From: Blastomussa wellsi
Taxonomy: Eukaryota; Cnidaria; Anthozoa; Scleractinia; Plerogyridae
Length of the DNA: 64,000 bases
Assembly (NCBI GenBank): GCA_947652115.1
Contig: OX393567.1
Location: 15,872,003-15,936,002, forward strand
Direction: 5' to 3'
This document shows positions 48,168 through 60,100 of this stretch, piece by piece. A model generated the notes under the pieces. That model had not been told where the DNA came from. It saw nothing but the letters and a program-made list of their open reading frames with translations, and did not search any database. A program made the position numbers and the translations under genes. Positions within the stretch are counted from its first letter, which is position 1. The number at the start of each line of letters is the position of its first letter.

Positions 48168-48583
48168 ACAAACAAAGTTTTTGAGGTCTGCAGGCCTTGT
48201 AAACAGCGGAAACACATCAAAAATGGCGACAGCGAACACGAGTGTCTTTTGGCCGTTGAATAACATGGATATTACGGGATTTTTCATGAAATCTTCGCCA
48301 CATTGGACTTAAATTTCGATTCCTTGATCAGCATGGTTTCACAAGAACACGTTTTATTCCGGAATGATGAAGCATTTCCAAATGAAACTCGGCATGGAGT
48401 TCATAGTAGTGATAGTCTACAATCGTGTGTTTAACCCTACGCGCTTGTCTCAAAACTGTGGTTTTGGTGGCCGCAGAAGTTGAGGGTAATTATTAAATAT
48501 CAAAAATCATTGATATCTTTTTGGCAATTCTAAATATCTGAGTAGTCGAACACAGATTTCTGTGTTGTTTAATGAAGAAACAA

Positions 48584-48589
48584 AATAAA
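48584..48589 (+). terminator. Candidate poly(A) signal of the DED gene
   Basis: AATAAA 417 bp after the exon-2 stop. It supports the gene ending here, at least in one isoform. Confidence 0.4.
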
Positions 48590-49231
48590 GTTGAATTATT
48601 GTCAAATAACTAAATGGCTACAAGAAAAACTTAAAATTGTTAAAATTTTGCTGTTAATATTCTAGTTAATTATTAACATATCGAGGTGTCAAATGTCACG
48701 AAAATGTTAGCAACTCATTCACCAGTTAACAGTGAATATGTGTGGAAGGTTTGAAGATTTTTGAGTGAAAATATCCCTTTATTTAGTACTGCAAAAATGC
48801 ACCAATTTTGCCAGGGCGGGTACGTTCGCGTAAAAATGTTCAATTTTTAATACTGCGGTCAGATTATGTGCTGCTTCAATGTGTCCAAGAAAAAAAAGGG
48901 GGTCACCAAACAGGACATGTTGGAGTTCTCTTTTTGCCGCAGTGTCAAAACGAGTCTATGCAAAGAAAACTCTTTTCATATGAATGGTTTTGCATTTAGA
49001 CTCGTTTTGAAACAGAGGTGAAAGGGACCTCCCTGGGTGTACTGAAGGGGGCTGGATAGTCTTGTAAATATATAAGTATCTGAAGATTTTGCTTAAAACT
49101 TGGGGGGGGAGGGGGTATTTTAAATCCTCCTTTCTAAAAAAAAGTTATGATGTAGGGACTGGGTACGGCATGCATATATTTTGTCACATGGCAGCTGCTC
49201 ACATGATTACAGTCAGCTTATTTGACTTCAA

Positions 49232-49399
49232 CATAATTTGGTTTTATCAACTGGGTTGATAATGTCAATTGGCCACCGTAAAGAGATTCAAGAGCTGACG
49301 TTTCGAGCGTTAGCCCTTCGTTGGAGCGAATCGGCGCTCTTGAATCTCTTTACGGTGGCCAATTGACATTATCAACCCAGTTGATAAAACCAAATTATA
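49232..49399. repeat. Near-perfect hairpin element
   Basis: The left arm ATAATTTGGTTTTATCAACT and AAGAGATTCAAGAGC match the right arm with almost no differences. A short loop holds ACGTTTCGAGCGTTAGCCC. The right flank CACCGACGCAGCACCACAG may belong to the same repeat. Confidence 0.85.
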
Positions 49400-49408
49400 T
49401 TGTTATAC

Positions 49409-49453
<45 letters not shown>

Positions 49454-49589
49454 CTATTTATTTGAATTCACTTTGTTATTGGGGTAATCATTTGCGAAAT
49501 TACCTGAAGGATGGGCAAACGTCTACCTAAATTGCTGCGTTTTGGTTCATTTGCTTGTGCGTGAACTCATCATGAAGGGCTAAGAAGGC

Positions 49590-50029
49590 TTAAAGTGCAC
49601 CTAACCTGAAAATTTTTTTTGCTAAAATATACCTTTGCACCAGTTTGAAACGCATTGCACCATTCGTTTCTCCTTTTTACCAAATTCTGGCTATTTATAG
49701 CATTCAAACGTCATGGAAAACTGTGCATCATTTGTTACACGGCCAAGTCAGAAGGGGCGTGGGTCTACATGTATTCCTGATTTGACGTCACAAAATGATT
49801 TGCATCACATCAACTCTTTGTAAACATGCATGCAAATCAGTTTGTGACGTCAAATCGGGAATAGACCCACGCCCTTTCTGACTCGGTCGTGGAACAAATG
49901 ATGCACAGTTTATCGTAACTTTTGAATGCTATAAATAGTCAGAATTTGGTAAAAAGGTGCAATGCGTTTCAAATTGGTGCAAAGGTTTATTCTAGCGAAA
50001 AAAATATTTTGGGGTTAGGTGCACTTTAA
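49590..50029. repeat. Foldback MITE, TTAAAGTGCACCTA family, copy 1
   Basis: Starts TTAAAGTGCACCTAACC and ends GGTTAGGTGCACTTTAA. Inner arms pair over most of the length, including GATTTGACGTCACAAA with TTTGTGACGTCAAATC. Second copy at 57032-57375. Confidence 0.9.
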
Positions 50030-51184
50030 ACCTTGCCAATTCCAAAGAACTGTTTATTGGCACTGTGATTGTGACAAAATTCGACCAGATGCTCGATTCC
50101 AGCTACTAGCAGTTTGTCGTTCATGGACAAGGGGCCATAAAGCAAATGAACCTTGTCTCACCAGGCTTCAACTGGTAAATATGAAAGTTTCAATCAGTGA
50201 CTGGAAAACTTGTAGTGTATTATTGAAAAAACATCAAATTGGTTGGAGATAGGACTTTCCCGCTCAAAGAAAAGACATTTCCCCGGATGCAGTGCGGTCA
50301 GATTCCTGCTAGTTGGCTGCTTGGTTGAGGTTGCTGACAAAAAGGAGCTTCTTGGGCTCTTTTGTGACTTTTTTTGCCGAACTTTGAATTTGAGTTGGAA
50401 GCAGAAGAGTTGTTTTGTAATGTTTGCCCTGTGATTAAACAACTGAGTTAATGAAAGACGTATTCAGACTGTTTGCTTGTAAGGAAAGATTTGCATGAAA
50501 TCCTTGTATTGTTTTGGAGCTGGTATGTTGTTTTTCTGCAATCTCCATTCTCTAACTAACTATTCTTAGAAAAAGCACGGAGCTACCATCTATTTTTCTC
50601 CACTGTTTCAATGCAAAACAAATAATTCTGCAGCACAATTTTTTATAGAAATGATAAGACCTAGCCCTAGGAATTTTTTTCTCAACCCTATGCAATTTTG
50701 ATGTTCACTCTTGGATGGAAGAGGTAAATGGTAACATTTCTATTTTTCCATGCTTTTAACTTTTCCAGCTTTCTGGGGCTCAGGCTGAACATTGATAAAC
50801 ATTCTATGGAATGTCCTGAAATAATGGTTATCTGGTGAATAGTTTTGGTACAGCGGGCAAAACACTGGTGCTGGGTATTGACCAAAAAGGCCTGTTTTTT
50901 TCAGATTTTTTTCTCTGCAAGTAATCAATCCCAGCCAACAGTTTTAGTTCTCAGTTATTGTCATCAGCAAAGCACCATCTGAGACACTGTACCATAGCTT
51001 GTACTGTTACCATGGCAACAAGAGACCCAAACATCATTGTGTTTGTCATCATTCATGACAACTATTATGGTGATGACGATTTTGTCTAATTAAGTTTGAT
51101 TTTCAGGTAAAAAGTCTTCTTGACTATCGAGCCATGTTTGGTTATAGGGGTGCTGCTGGAGGTTTGAAACCCGGACCCAGAGTT

Positions 51185-51470
51185 CAGACAGGTCATGGAA
51201 AACCTGGAAAGTGATGAAATTTAAGAGTTTCATTTTTCCAGGCCTGGAAAGTTGTGGAATTAAATGTGGGTCATGGAAAGTCATGGAAAATTATGTTTAT
51301 TAAAAAAGTACAAAATCAATTACGTTTTTTCATCAAGGAAATAGTAAAAACATACCCAAAATTAAAGATGATTTTCGAGAAAATGCTCAAATTTAGGTCA
51401 TGGAAAACTTGGATAAGTCATGAAGTGGTCATGGAATTTCAAAAGCTCAAAAGAGTACCAACCCTGTGAC
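51185..51470. repeat. GTCATGGAAA-type degenerate repeat
   Basis: The word GTCATGGAAA and variants (GGTCATGGAAAACCTGGAAA, GGTCATGGAAAACTTGGA) recur at least five times across 285 bp. Confidence 0.75.
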
Positions 51471-54194
51471 CCTGTTTAGCCAAAATAACACCAAACATCT
51501 ATCCAGTTTAGGACAAAGGAAATTGTCTTTAATACTAGAGCGCTAATATCTAGCCCTGAAAATGATCTCATTTGACTTGTCCCCAATGTTGTCCTGTGAG
51601 AAAATAGCAAGACATGATGGATGATGGGAAGAAGGAAAGGCGGGAGATGGCTGACAAAACCTGTTTAAAAGGTTGCGGAAGGGGTAATGGAGGCATTGAG
51701 ATACAGATAGGCACAATAGAAAGGGAACACTTTCTGGCACTTTAAGATGCCATAAACTGCTCTTTGGTAATAAATTAACCTGCTTTCTGGCGTTCTTATT
51801 TCTAGTGGCAAGAAAAAAAAAATTCACCTGATACAATTATTTGATGACTCGCCTGTATTGATTGGGCACGAACCAAAGACAATTTTAAACGCAGCTACTG
51901 TGGAGAGTGAGTTTTTGCTAGCTTTAAATCTATCGACAGTTTTGTGCACAAGTACACTGTATCTCAAAGATGAATAAATAACTTATCACCTTTAGCATAG
52001 TTTGTTATAAAAGGTACAAAGCTTCCCGATTTTCAAACTTTGTGCTGGCATTTTATTGTTGAACCGTTGACGCATTACGCTTGATTGAAAACAGATGTGA
52101 GTGGACTTCAAGAAGAACGAAAGAACGTATAGATAAGATTTTCTACATTGATAACCCTTTCCAAAGAGACGTTAAGCTTCAAATTGACCAAAAAAAGCCG
52201 GCCTATTTTATTTATGCAAATAATTAAAGTTCCGCGCGTGAATGAAACCACAAACACAAAATGACCGATGCTTAATTAAGGGGTGGCAGACGACAGTCTC
52301 TTCAAGTACCAGTAATTGTATCGGGTGTTCTGCCTATTGACTCAAAAATATATAGAATGCCTGATCGCAGGTTAGTAATATATCTATAATTTTTTTTTTC
52401 ACAACAATGTTCGCCAATCACACAACTCCTATTTGATCCTATTTGATGACGTGTACGATCATCCAGCTAATAAATTCTTTTCCCCTGGGTTAATACAGAG
52501 AAACCTCAGACTAACTAATTAAATCTGTTTTGCAGTGTACTTAAAATAAGCATAATTATACAGTCATTTGTTGATTTCACTTTTTGTGCGAAATTCGAAT
52601 TTTGACTGAAAAAATTAATATCTGACAGGTCCCTGTTGAAAGTGTTATTATTTTACCTGATTTGCTATTTGTTTAAATTTGATTCCAAGTTACACAAGCC
52701 GCCTCGGTTAGCTTTGCTACACGCGGGTTGCGTATTTCTTTAATTTGTTAAATTTAAAACTATCGAGAAATAAAATGATGATGATGATTTGGGTCAAGGG
52801 AAGTTACACCCCGTCTTGGACAACTCCAAGACCCTGTTTAGAACAGGTGCACCTAAAATTATTAATCCTGTTCAGGACTGAGAGGTCAGAAACCATACCC
52901 TATCCGGCGGCGTGTTCCTGTATAGCCCATATAGGGTGTACCCATCTCCCTGGAATTCTTCATGGTCTACATGGTGTTTTAAAAATGTTGAAGATGAGCT
53001 ATTCAATTAAATTTTATCCTCACCCCGCCCCCCTGTAGACAAGATTTCTAACAGGGTTTCGAAAGTCCTTTCTGAGGGATTTGTTACATCAGCATTCTTT
53101 CATATTTCAAATTTTCTGAGGGGGGAAGGGTAAGGGGAAAAGTTAGCTACATGCCTTTTGTATTTTTCTGAAGGAGTTACAAAAATATGGTTTTCCTGAG
53201 AGGGGGATATCATTTTGGCACTTTGATCTTGTTTTCGTGGGGAGTAAATTTGGACTTACCTCGTCAACATGGTGGGGGATTGGTGGGGTGGGGATGCAAA
53301 AATTAAATGGAATGGCCCTTATCAGAGGCAAACAATCCCAAGTCACATTTGTGAGTCTGTTGTGCAAATAATTCCTTGTGTTGTCATCCTTTTTTAAGAC
53401 TTGACCCAAACAGCAAATAAAAAGTGGAATTCAAATGTGTGTGTATAATATTCAACTGTCCAGCTTGGAGAAGCTTGATTAAGTTATTGTCCTCCTTTTT
53501 TTGAAATCGGCTGAAGGTCTTTCCTGCAAATATCCCACCTCTTTCCAGGTGCAATAAAACGAACGAGACTGATATCTCTGTGGCACCACCAAAGATATTA
53601 CCCAAAGGAATAAACTGAGCCTTTGGGGTAATAATGCCAGCAGCTTCGCCCATTTCTGAATGACACACTTAAATTGATGCGAAGTTGTAACATTAACTTT
53701 CAGTTGAATAGATACTCTCAGTTTCTATCAGTGTTTGATAGTTGATTCGGGGATTTGCGGCTCAACAACTATCAGCAGATGGAAAGCTCGCTTAAAAAAT
53801 CTTCCTTTGAGGTACTTTTGGACCTTTTGTCTTTTAAGAAATCTTTACACATTTCTTACCTCCATAAAAATTTAATTTGTGCATAATATTAGCCCAGGGA
53901 AAAATGGGAATTTTAATTTTACAGGATTTAAAAAATTACGGAAATCCAGTCATCTGTTGGGAAACCCAATTCCACCACCACAACAAACAAACAACCTGTG
54001 TGTTATGTGTGGGCCTGGTTGCTCTTGGGGAAGTTTGAAACTCAATCTATCAGTAAAGCCAAACGTGATATTATTCCAACTCAATGTTGATAAAGAATAA
54101 TAATAATGGGGATACTGTTTGAAGTCTAGAGAACAGTAAAAGCTTAAACCTTTATTAACTGACTATTATTAATTGACTAATGCTTGTTTGCTAG

Positions 54195-57100
54195 AATACG
54201 ATGCAGTATGTGATGGTATTACTCAGGCAGCAGGAGAATTGGATGTTTTATCTCGCAGTGGACAGAACACTCTTGAATGTAAGGGACTGGAACAGATCTC
54301 TGTTCTTTTTATTGTCATATTTTTATAGGGTTCTCATTATCAGGCAGGACCACAGGCAGCCCAAGTTCACTGTATGAAATATTCATGAAACGTATGCAAA
54401 TGTGACTCTTGCCTTTGAGTGGTGCTGTGTTACAAAGATGCGATTTACAAGGGTGAATAAACTCGACTTACCTACAGGTGTAGTTGCCTTGTTGTATTCT
54501 TTGTTGTTTGCCTGCGTCTCAGGCCGTTTTGAAGCATTTTCAGCGTGTTAACGCTTGCTGGTGGTGTTCCACTAAGAAAAAAGACAAGGCTGGAGACCTG
54601 GAAAGCGAGCACCCGTCGTTTCCCTCCTCAAATTCGATCTTTTTTTTCGCCATTATGTGTACAAACAACGGTCAAGATACCAGATTCGAAAATAGAAGCT
54701 TGACCGGGGTGGGACCGTAATATTGCCTTTTTATGCAATTCAACACTGTGTGATCAGCCATTTCTTTACTTCTGTTAATTTTGTTATTTTGACTACGAGT
54801 TTTGTTCTGGAAATTAGTGGTTTCCTGTGAAATCTGACGCATTGTACCCTCGCATGGTGTTAATTTGCGTATAGGCAATAGTGCCGTCCCACCCCGACCA
54901 AGTTCTCTTTTTTGTCAAGCGGACACAGTCTCTAAGCTTCGATTTTCAAATCTGGTATCTTCAACGTTGGCTATACGCATGATGCAGCTGCAAGAGAGGC
55001 AGATTTGAGCTGGTAAACGAGCGATTTTCAGGCCGTTGCAATGAGATTTGTGAACCAGCGACCGACTGACAGTGAAACAAGTTATTCACGCTTTGGCTGA
55101 TCATGATTTGAAGCGGCTGCGTCCAATCCTTGAGAATATTTTGGCCTTTGTTATTTTTATAGTGGGTCACCACCACCAGCGCTAACTCGCTTCAAAATGA
55201 CCTTTAACGCTAGGAAACAACAAAGAATACAACACGGCAACAAGGTAAGCCATTTTTATTCACACAACATTTAATTTTAGGTATTTAAAACAAAATTGTA
55301 AAGTTCCCATATGAACCCTTGTAAAATTGCATCTTTGTAACACAACACCACTCAAAGGCAAGAGTCAAGTTTGCGTACATTTCGTAAATATTTCATATGG
55401 TGAACTAAGGCTGCCTGTGGTTAACATTTTTAAAGGTTACCATAAGCTTACAGCTTTGCCATGTTATGGTCAGTTGACAGCTGTCAAAAGAAGGTATCCG
55501 CTTACCAGTATCACATGACCAGATTGCAGACTCAGATTTATAAATCATTGAGGTCATATGTTTTTTAAGTTGACCACTTACCAGGAATTGTTTTTCATTG
55601 ATCGCGGGCTCAGGTCCGATTTTTTGCTTCTGGCAGGATTTTTTAATTATTCATGGTCATTCTCAGTGGAAATTCTGCAATAATTGGAGTTGATGTTTTT
55701 AATTATTCCTATTTATTTCAGCTGTGGAATCTTTCTTGAGTAGTTTCGTACACTAATTTTTTATTACTGCCTTTCAATAACATGCGAACATTGCTTGTAT
55801 TGATGGTTACGTCAATCATCAAGCAGACCTCTCAGGAAACAGAAGATCACTTCAACAGGGTCAAAAGGTCACATCTGTCAGTTGTGATTGGTAGACTTTG
55901 ATCCATTTTGTTTGTTTCTGATTTTTGAGGTTCATTGGCTGTCACCATAATTATGATTGACGGTAGTGAAAAATGCAATCGTTGGTTAGGTCTTGAACTT
56001 CAGAGTTCGCATGTTAGTGAAAAGCACAGTAATGAAACTCCTGCGGTTGTGATTGACTGTTTTTGTTTCTAAATATAGCTAACAAAAGTCATTTAAAGCT
56101 AATGTTTATTTCTCAGCACCAAAGCCAACTTGTCAATTGTCATCTTGCATGATCTTAACGATGAATGCTAACTACTGTTGTGAGTTTTCACTGTATCACT
56201 TTTATGTTGAAATATAATCATAAATTGTTTTTCATTGTTATAATATTTCATACAATTATTGGAAAGAGACATCGTGCATGATTGCAGAAGCAGGGACCTT
56301 AGGACACATTTGTTTTTGTTCAGTCATAAGCCTTCCAAATTATTAAGGTGGCACAGTTTTAGTTTGCACTCTGATCGGATGAATTCATTGATTATTAATG
56401 TCACGCGCAATAGAAAAGACAAATGTGTATGGGAGAAAAGGTTGGGGAGTAACCAAGTGTTGTCCAGGACCCGAGCGCTGCCTGCTGCATGCAAGGCCAA
56501 TCGACAGGGCTAGGTTAGTGTCAGTGAGTGGCATGGAAGACCACGAGATGGGTGTGACAGAGAAAAAGCTGCTGGCAGCAACGTGGCCCCATGCCTAGCT
56601 CCCGGAGGGTAGATAAGCAAGGGGAAGTGGCCGTGGCCACTGTAGCTCACCCAAGCTAACGACCCCGGCATCGCTTCAGTGTGGGACTGAAGGGTTGGCG
56701 CCAGCAACACTTTTCCCCTCAACCATTTAATGACAAAACAACCAACAAGTTACAACTTGGTAATTTTTACAAATCAGTAATCTTAACGTCATTAAAATCA
56801 TGATTAGATAAAAACAGAGCGGAAAAATCAATGCATTACATAACAGAGTGCAAAAGAAAAAAAAGCATGTGGTGGGTGGGTGGGGTAAAGATAACGAGAA
56901 CCACCTTTCACCGTCACTGGGAGTAAATGCGAGGAAAAACCTTGTGTAAAAACAGTTAACTAAGTTGTAAACAAGGTAAACGTGATCAGCCCACAAGAGG
57001 CTACCGTAGTTTTTCAACAATATCTCTAGTCTTAAAGTGCACCTAGCCCCAAAATATTTTTTTCGCTACAATGAACCTTTGCACCAGTTCGAAGCGTGTT

Positions 57101-60100
57101 ACACATTTCCTTTCTCCTATCTCCTATTTACCAAATGCTGACTTTTTATAGCATTTAAAAGTTACAAAAAACAGAGAATCAGTTGTTTCACGACTGAGTC
57201 AGAAGGGGCATGGATCTATTCCTGGGTTGACATCACAAACTGATTTGCATCACATCAAGTCTTTGTAAACATGCATGGTAGCTAAAAAAAGGAGAAACGA
57301 AAGGTGTATCGCATTTTGAACTAGTGCAAAGGTTCATTGTAGCGAAAAAATAATTTGGGGTTAGGTGCACTTTAACAGATTCAGAAACCACCGCAAGGTT
57401 TGGTTAACAAATGGCTAGGATAGCCACCAACTTCAGATCTGGACACACGAATAAAATAAAATCAAAAACTAACGACTTCAATTTGTTTGGCCTCATTTTG
57501 ACTTGGTTTCCTGAAATTCAAGCTTTCTTTAATGATGAAATCAACATTTTTAAATATCAGTATGAAACTCTTAACATAACTGTACAGTGTAGTTGATGAA
57601 CATGATTTTTCCGATTTATTTATACAAATACAATGTTTGGAATTTTTGCATTGTGCTATTAATTATCAGCCAAAACATTAAAAAATCGGCAAGTAGTAGC
57701 AGTAGCCAAATAATCACAAACCCCAAGACGTTGGCAAAAGTCATTTCTTTGTTGCCAAACAAATGTAAACAAATTTAAGCAGCAAACGCACATGCAAGCC
57801 AAAATGCAAACAAAATTTGCGACTGTCACGTCACTGATCGAAATCTGCTGTTATATATTCACACCAAGAGTTGTACAATCGTCTCTACAAGGTTCTTCTT
57901 GGATAACAATAAGGCTGATTTGAACAGCACAGCGTCACAACTCTGTACGTGGACATAAGTTGAATCTCCAATGAAAAGCAACTTAGTTTTACAATGAGAT
58001 GTGTTGCTTGGGCGAATTGCAGCATCGGTTTCCTAGAAAACACACCAGCAGTAGGCAGGCTTCTGATGTTCTGATAAGTAGCTTCAATCATCTTTGCCAG
58101 TGATAGCCAAAATAAACCAAATACAACTGCAAAAAAAGCTTGACAAAATCGAAAAACACTTCAAGGAACTCAAAGGCAATCGCAAACAGAAAGTTTGCGA
58201 CGCGACAAGCATGGACCTGACATCATTTGCCCCTGATAAATTTTGTTGGGGGGCCAAATTGGTGTCCACAGATTCACAGGAAATCTCGATTTCTTTCCAA
58301 TACAGGATTAGAAATGTGTTCTATCGAACACAACTAACCAAAATTAACATTCGTAACTGAAAAGAAAAAATGCACATACACAAAAACTAGTTAAATATTT
58401 GCTACACACCACTTTGGCTTACTTTTTTGTACTATATACTGACGTTCTCACTGGATATTGGATAACTTTAGCTTAAAATAGAAAATTAGGCTATCAAAAT
58501 AGTAAGACAGTTACATACATGTATCACACAAGGGGTTTCAAAATGTTCTGAAGTAGGTGTCAAGTTGAGCTTGTTTGTCTCAAGCAGTTGCTATGACCAG
58601 AGTAACTGGCAACAAAAGTAACGGTTGGACCTCTGGTGGTCACCAGCTTGATTTGAAACCCCTGTACAAATTATAGAGTACAGAGATCTTTGCATAGCTG
58701 TTATATCAACTATCAAGTTACCCTTTATTTCCTTATGTTGAATCCCATCAGTCTAGAAGACAACTGACACAACCCTGAACAGTCTGACTGGATGTGTACA
58801 ATATACAATAGACCAATTCCGATATCTTAAAATTCTAACATGGCGCCGAGGCTTAGGGGAATAAAACAAAAGAAATTATTTATTCATCCCTAAGCCTCGA
58901 TGCAAAATCCTTTGTTTTATTCCCCTAAGCCTCGGTGACATGTTAGAATATTAATATATCGGAATTGGTCTATTCTCCAAGCATAAACAATATTCACCCA
59001 TTGCTACATTAATTTATTGAAGTTCAGAAAAATTAAAAGTTGTAATGACAGGAATCAGTAGTGCAGGACACAACAACTTTTTTCCGTTAACCTTTTTCAT
59101 TACGAATTTCCAATAAACTTTCACTTAGTTTACTTATTAGTGAAACAAGGCAGTAACCTACACATACACTTGAATGTGTTATTGGTTAATAAATGTTTTC
59201 ATTCTTGGCTTAAAGGCAACAGAGATTCGGTACCCATTGGAACGATATGAAGATCTGTATATTTTGAAGGTTGCGTACAATATATGCACCGTAGATGATT
59301 GGGTAAATAATTAAGTTCATTGAAGTGCATTTGATTGCAAACTATTTCCACATATGTACATTTGTAAATATTAACTATTTTAACAGAAACCAATGCCTTA
59401 ATACAGTGTATATTTCCCTTTCAATAGAAAATGAAATGTAAATTGTGGAATGTCAGATGTTGTTCCTCTTTAGCTTATTTTAACTAGTTGACAGTGGTTA
59501 AGCTTCAATTTTATGTTTTTCTTCACAGTGCAAGAGAAATTAAAGCTGGTAAGCCCAGAATATGAAGTACAACTGGAGGAATTCTCAGATGTTTTAGGTG
59601 CTGTGACACCTGCAGTGACAGAACTTGGAAAAGAGAAGAAACTCAAAAAGGCAAATCATACTCCATTGAAAAATGAAGAGCGACCCATGCAGTCACAACA
59701 ACCTTTGGAGATGAGGACTGGTGATGATCATGATGCTACAGTGAAACCCTCTCCACAAATGGACAACATCAAGACCACGGAGATAGCACTTGAAGAGGCT
59801 GCTGAATCAAACAGCTGTGGAGGAGCCATGAGCATTGAAGATCATATGCTGGAATCTAAGACAACAGAGAATGAGCTGGCCAGTGGAGAGAATACAGCCC
59901 CTAAGACAGATCTAAAAGGGCCTTGTGAACACTCAGTCCCTGACTGGAATGAACAGGGGAAAACTCAAGGGAACCACAACATGCCAGAAGCTACGAGCTT
60001 ACCAGCTGCCACCACACCCGTCAGTTACTCTAGTCTTAACAAACCTGATGATGATGTTGTCACTGATGCCAAGGATGATGACAAAGGAAAAGACGTAGAT

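Larger units (their letters stand above)
48168..54194. other. Gene-poor stretch between DED gene and next recognised exon
   Basis: No exon I can support. It contains foldbacks (49232-49399 and 49590-50029), a GTCATGGAAA-repeat element (51185-51470), a microsatellite-like GATGAT patch near 52774, and overlapping - strand open frames at 53143-53668 of unknown meaning. Confidence 0.5.

Noticed and set aside
53143..53668. - strand gene from two overlapping open frames
   Set aside because: No splice sites link them, neither resembles a known protein, and no promoter or poly(A) signal is evident.
56693..56712. Retroelement primer-binding site (TGGCGCC)
   Set aside because: The match is only seven bases, sits in a local palindrome, and no LTR pair flanks it.
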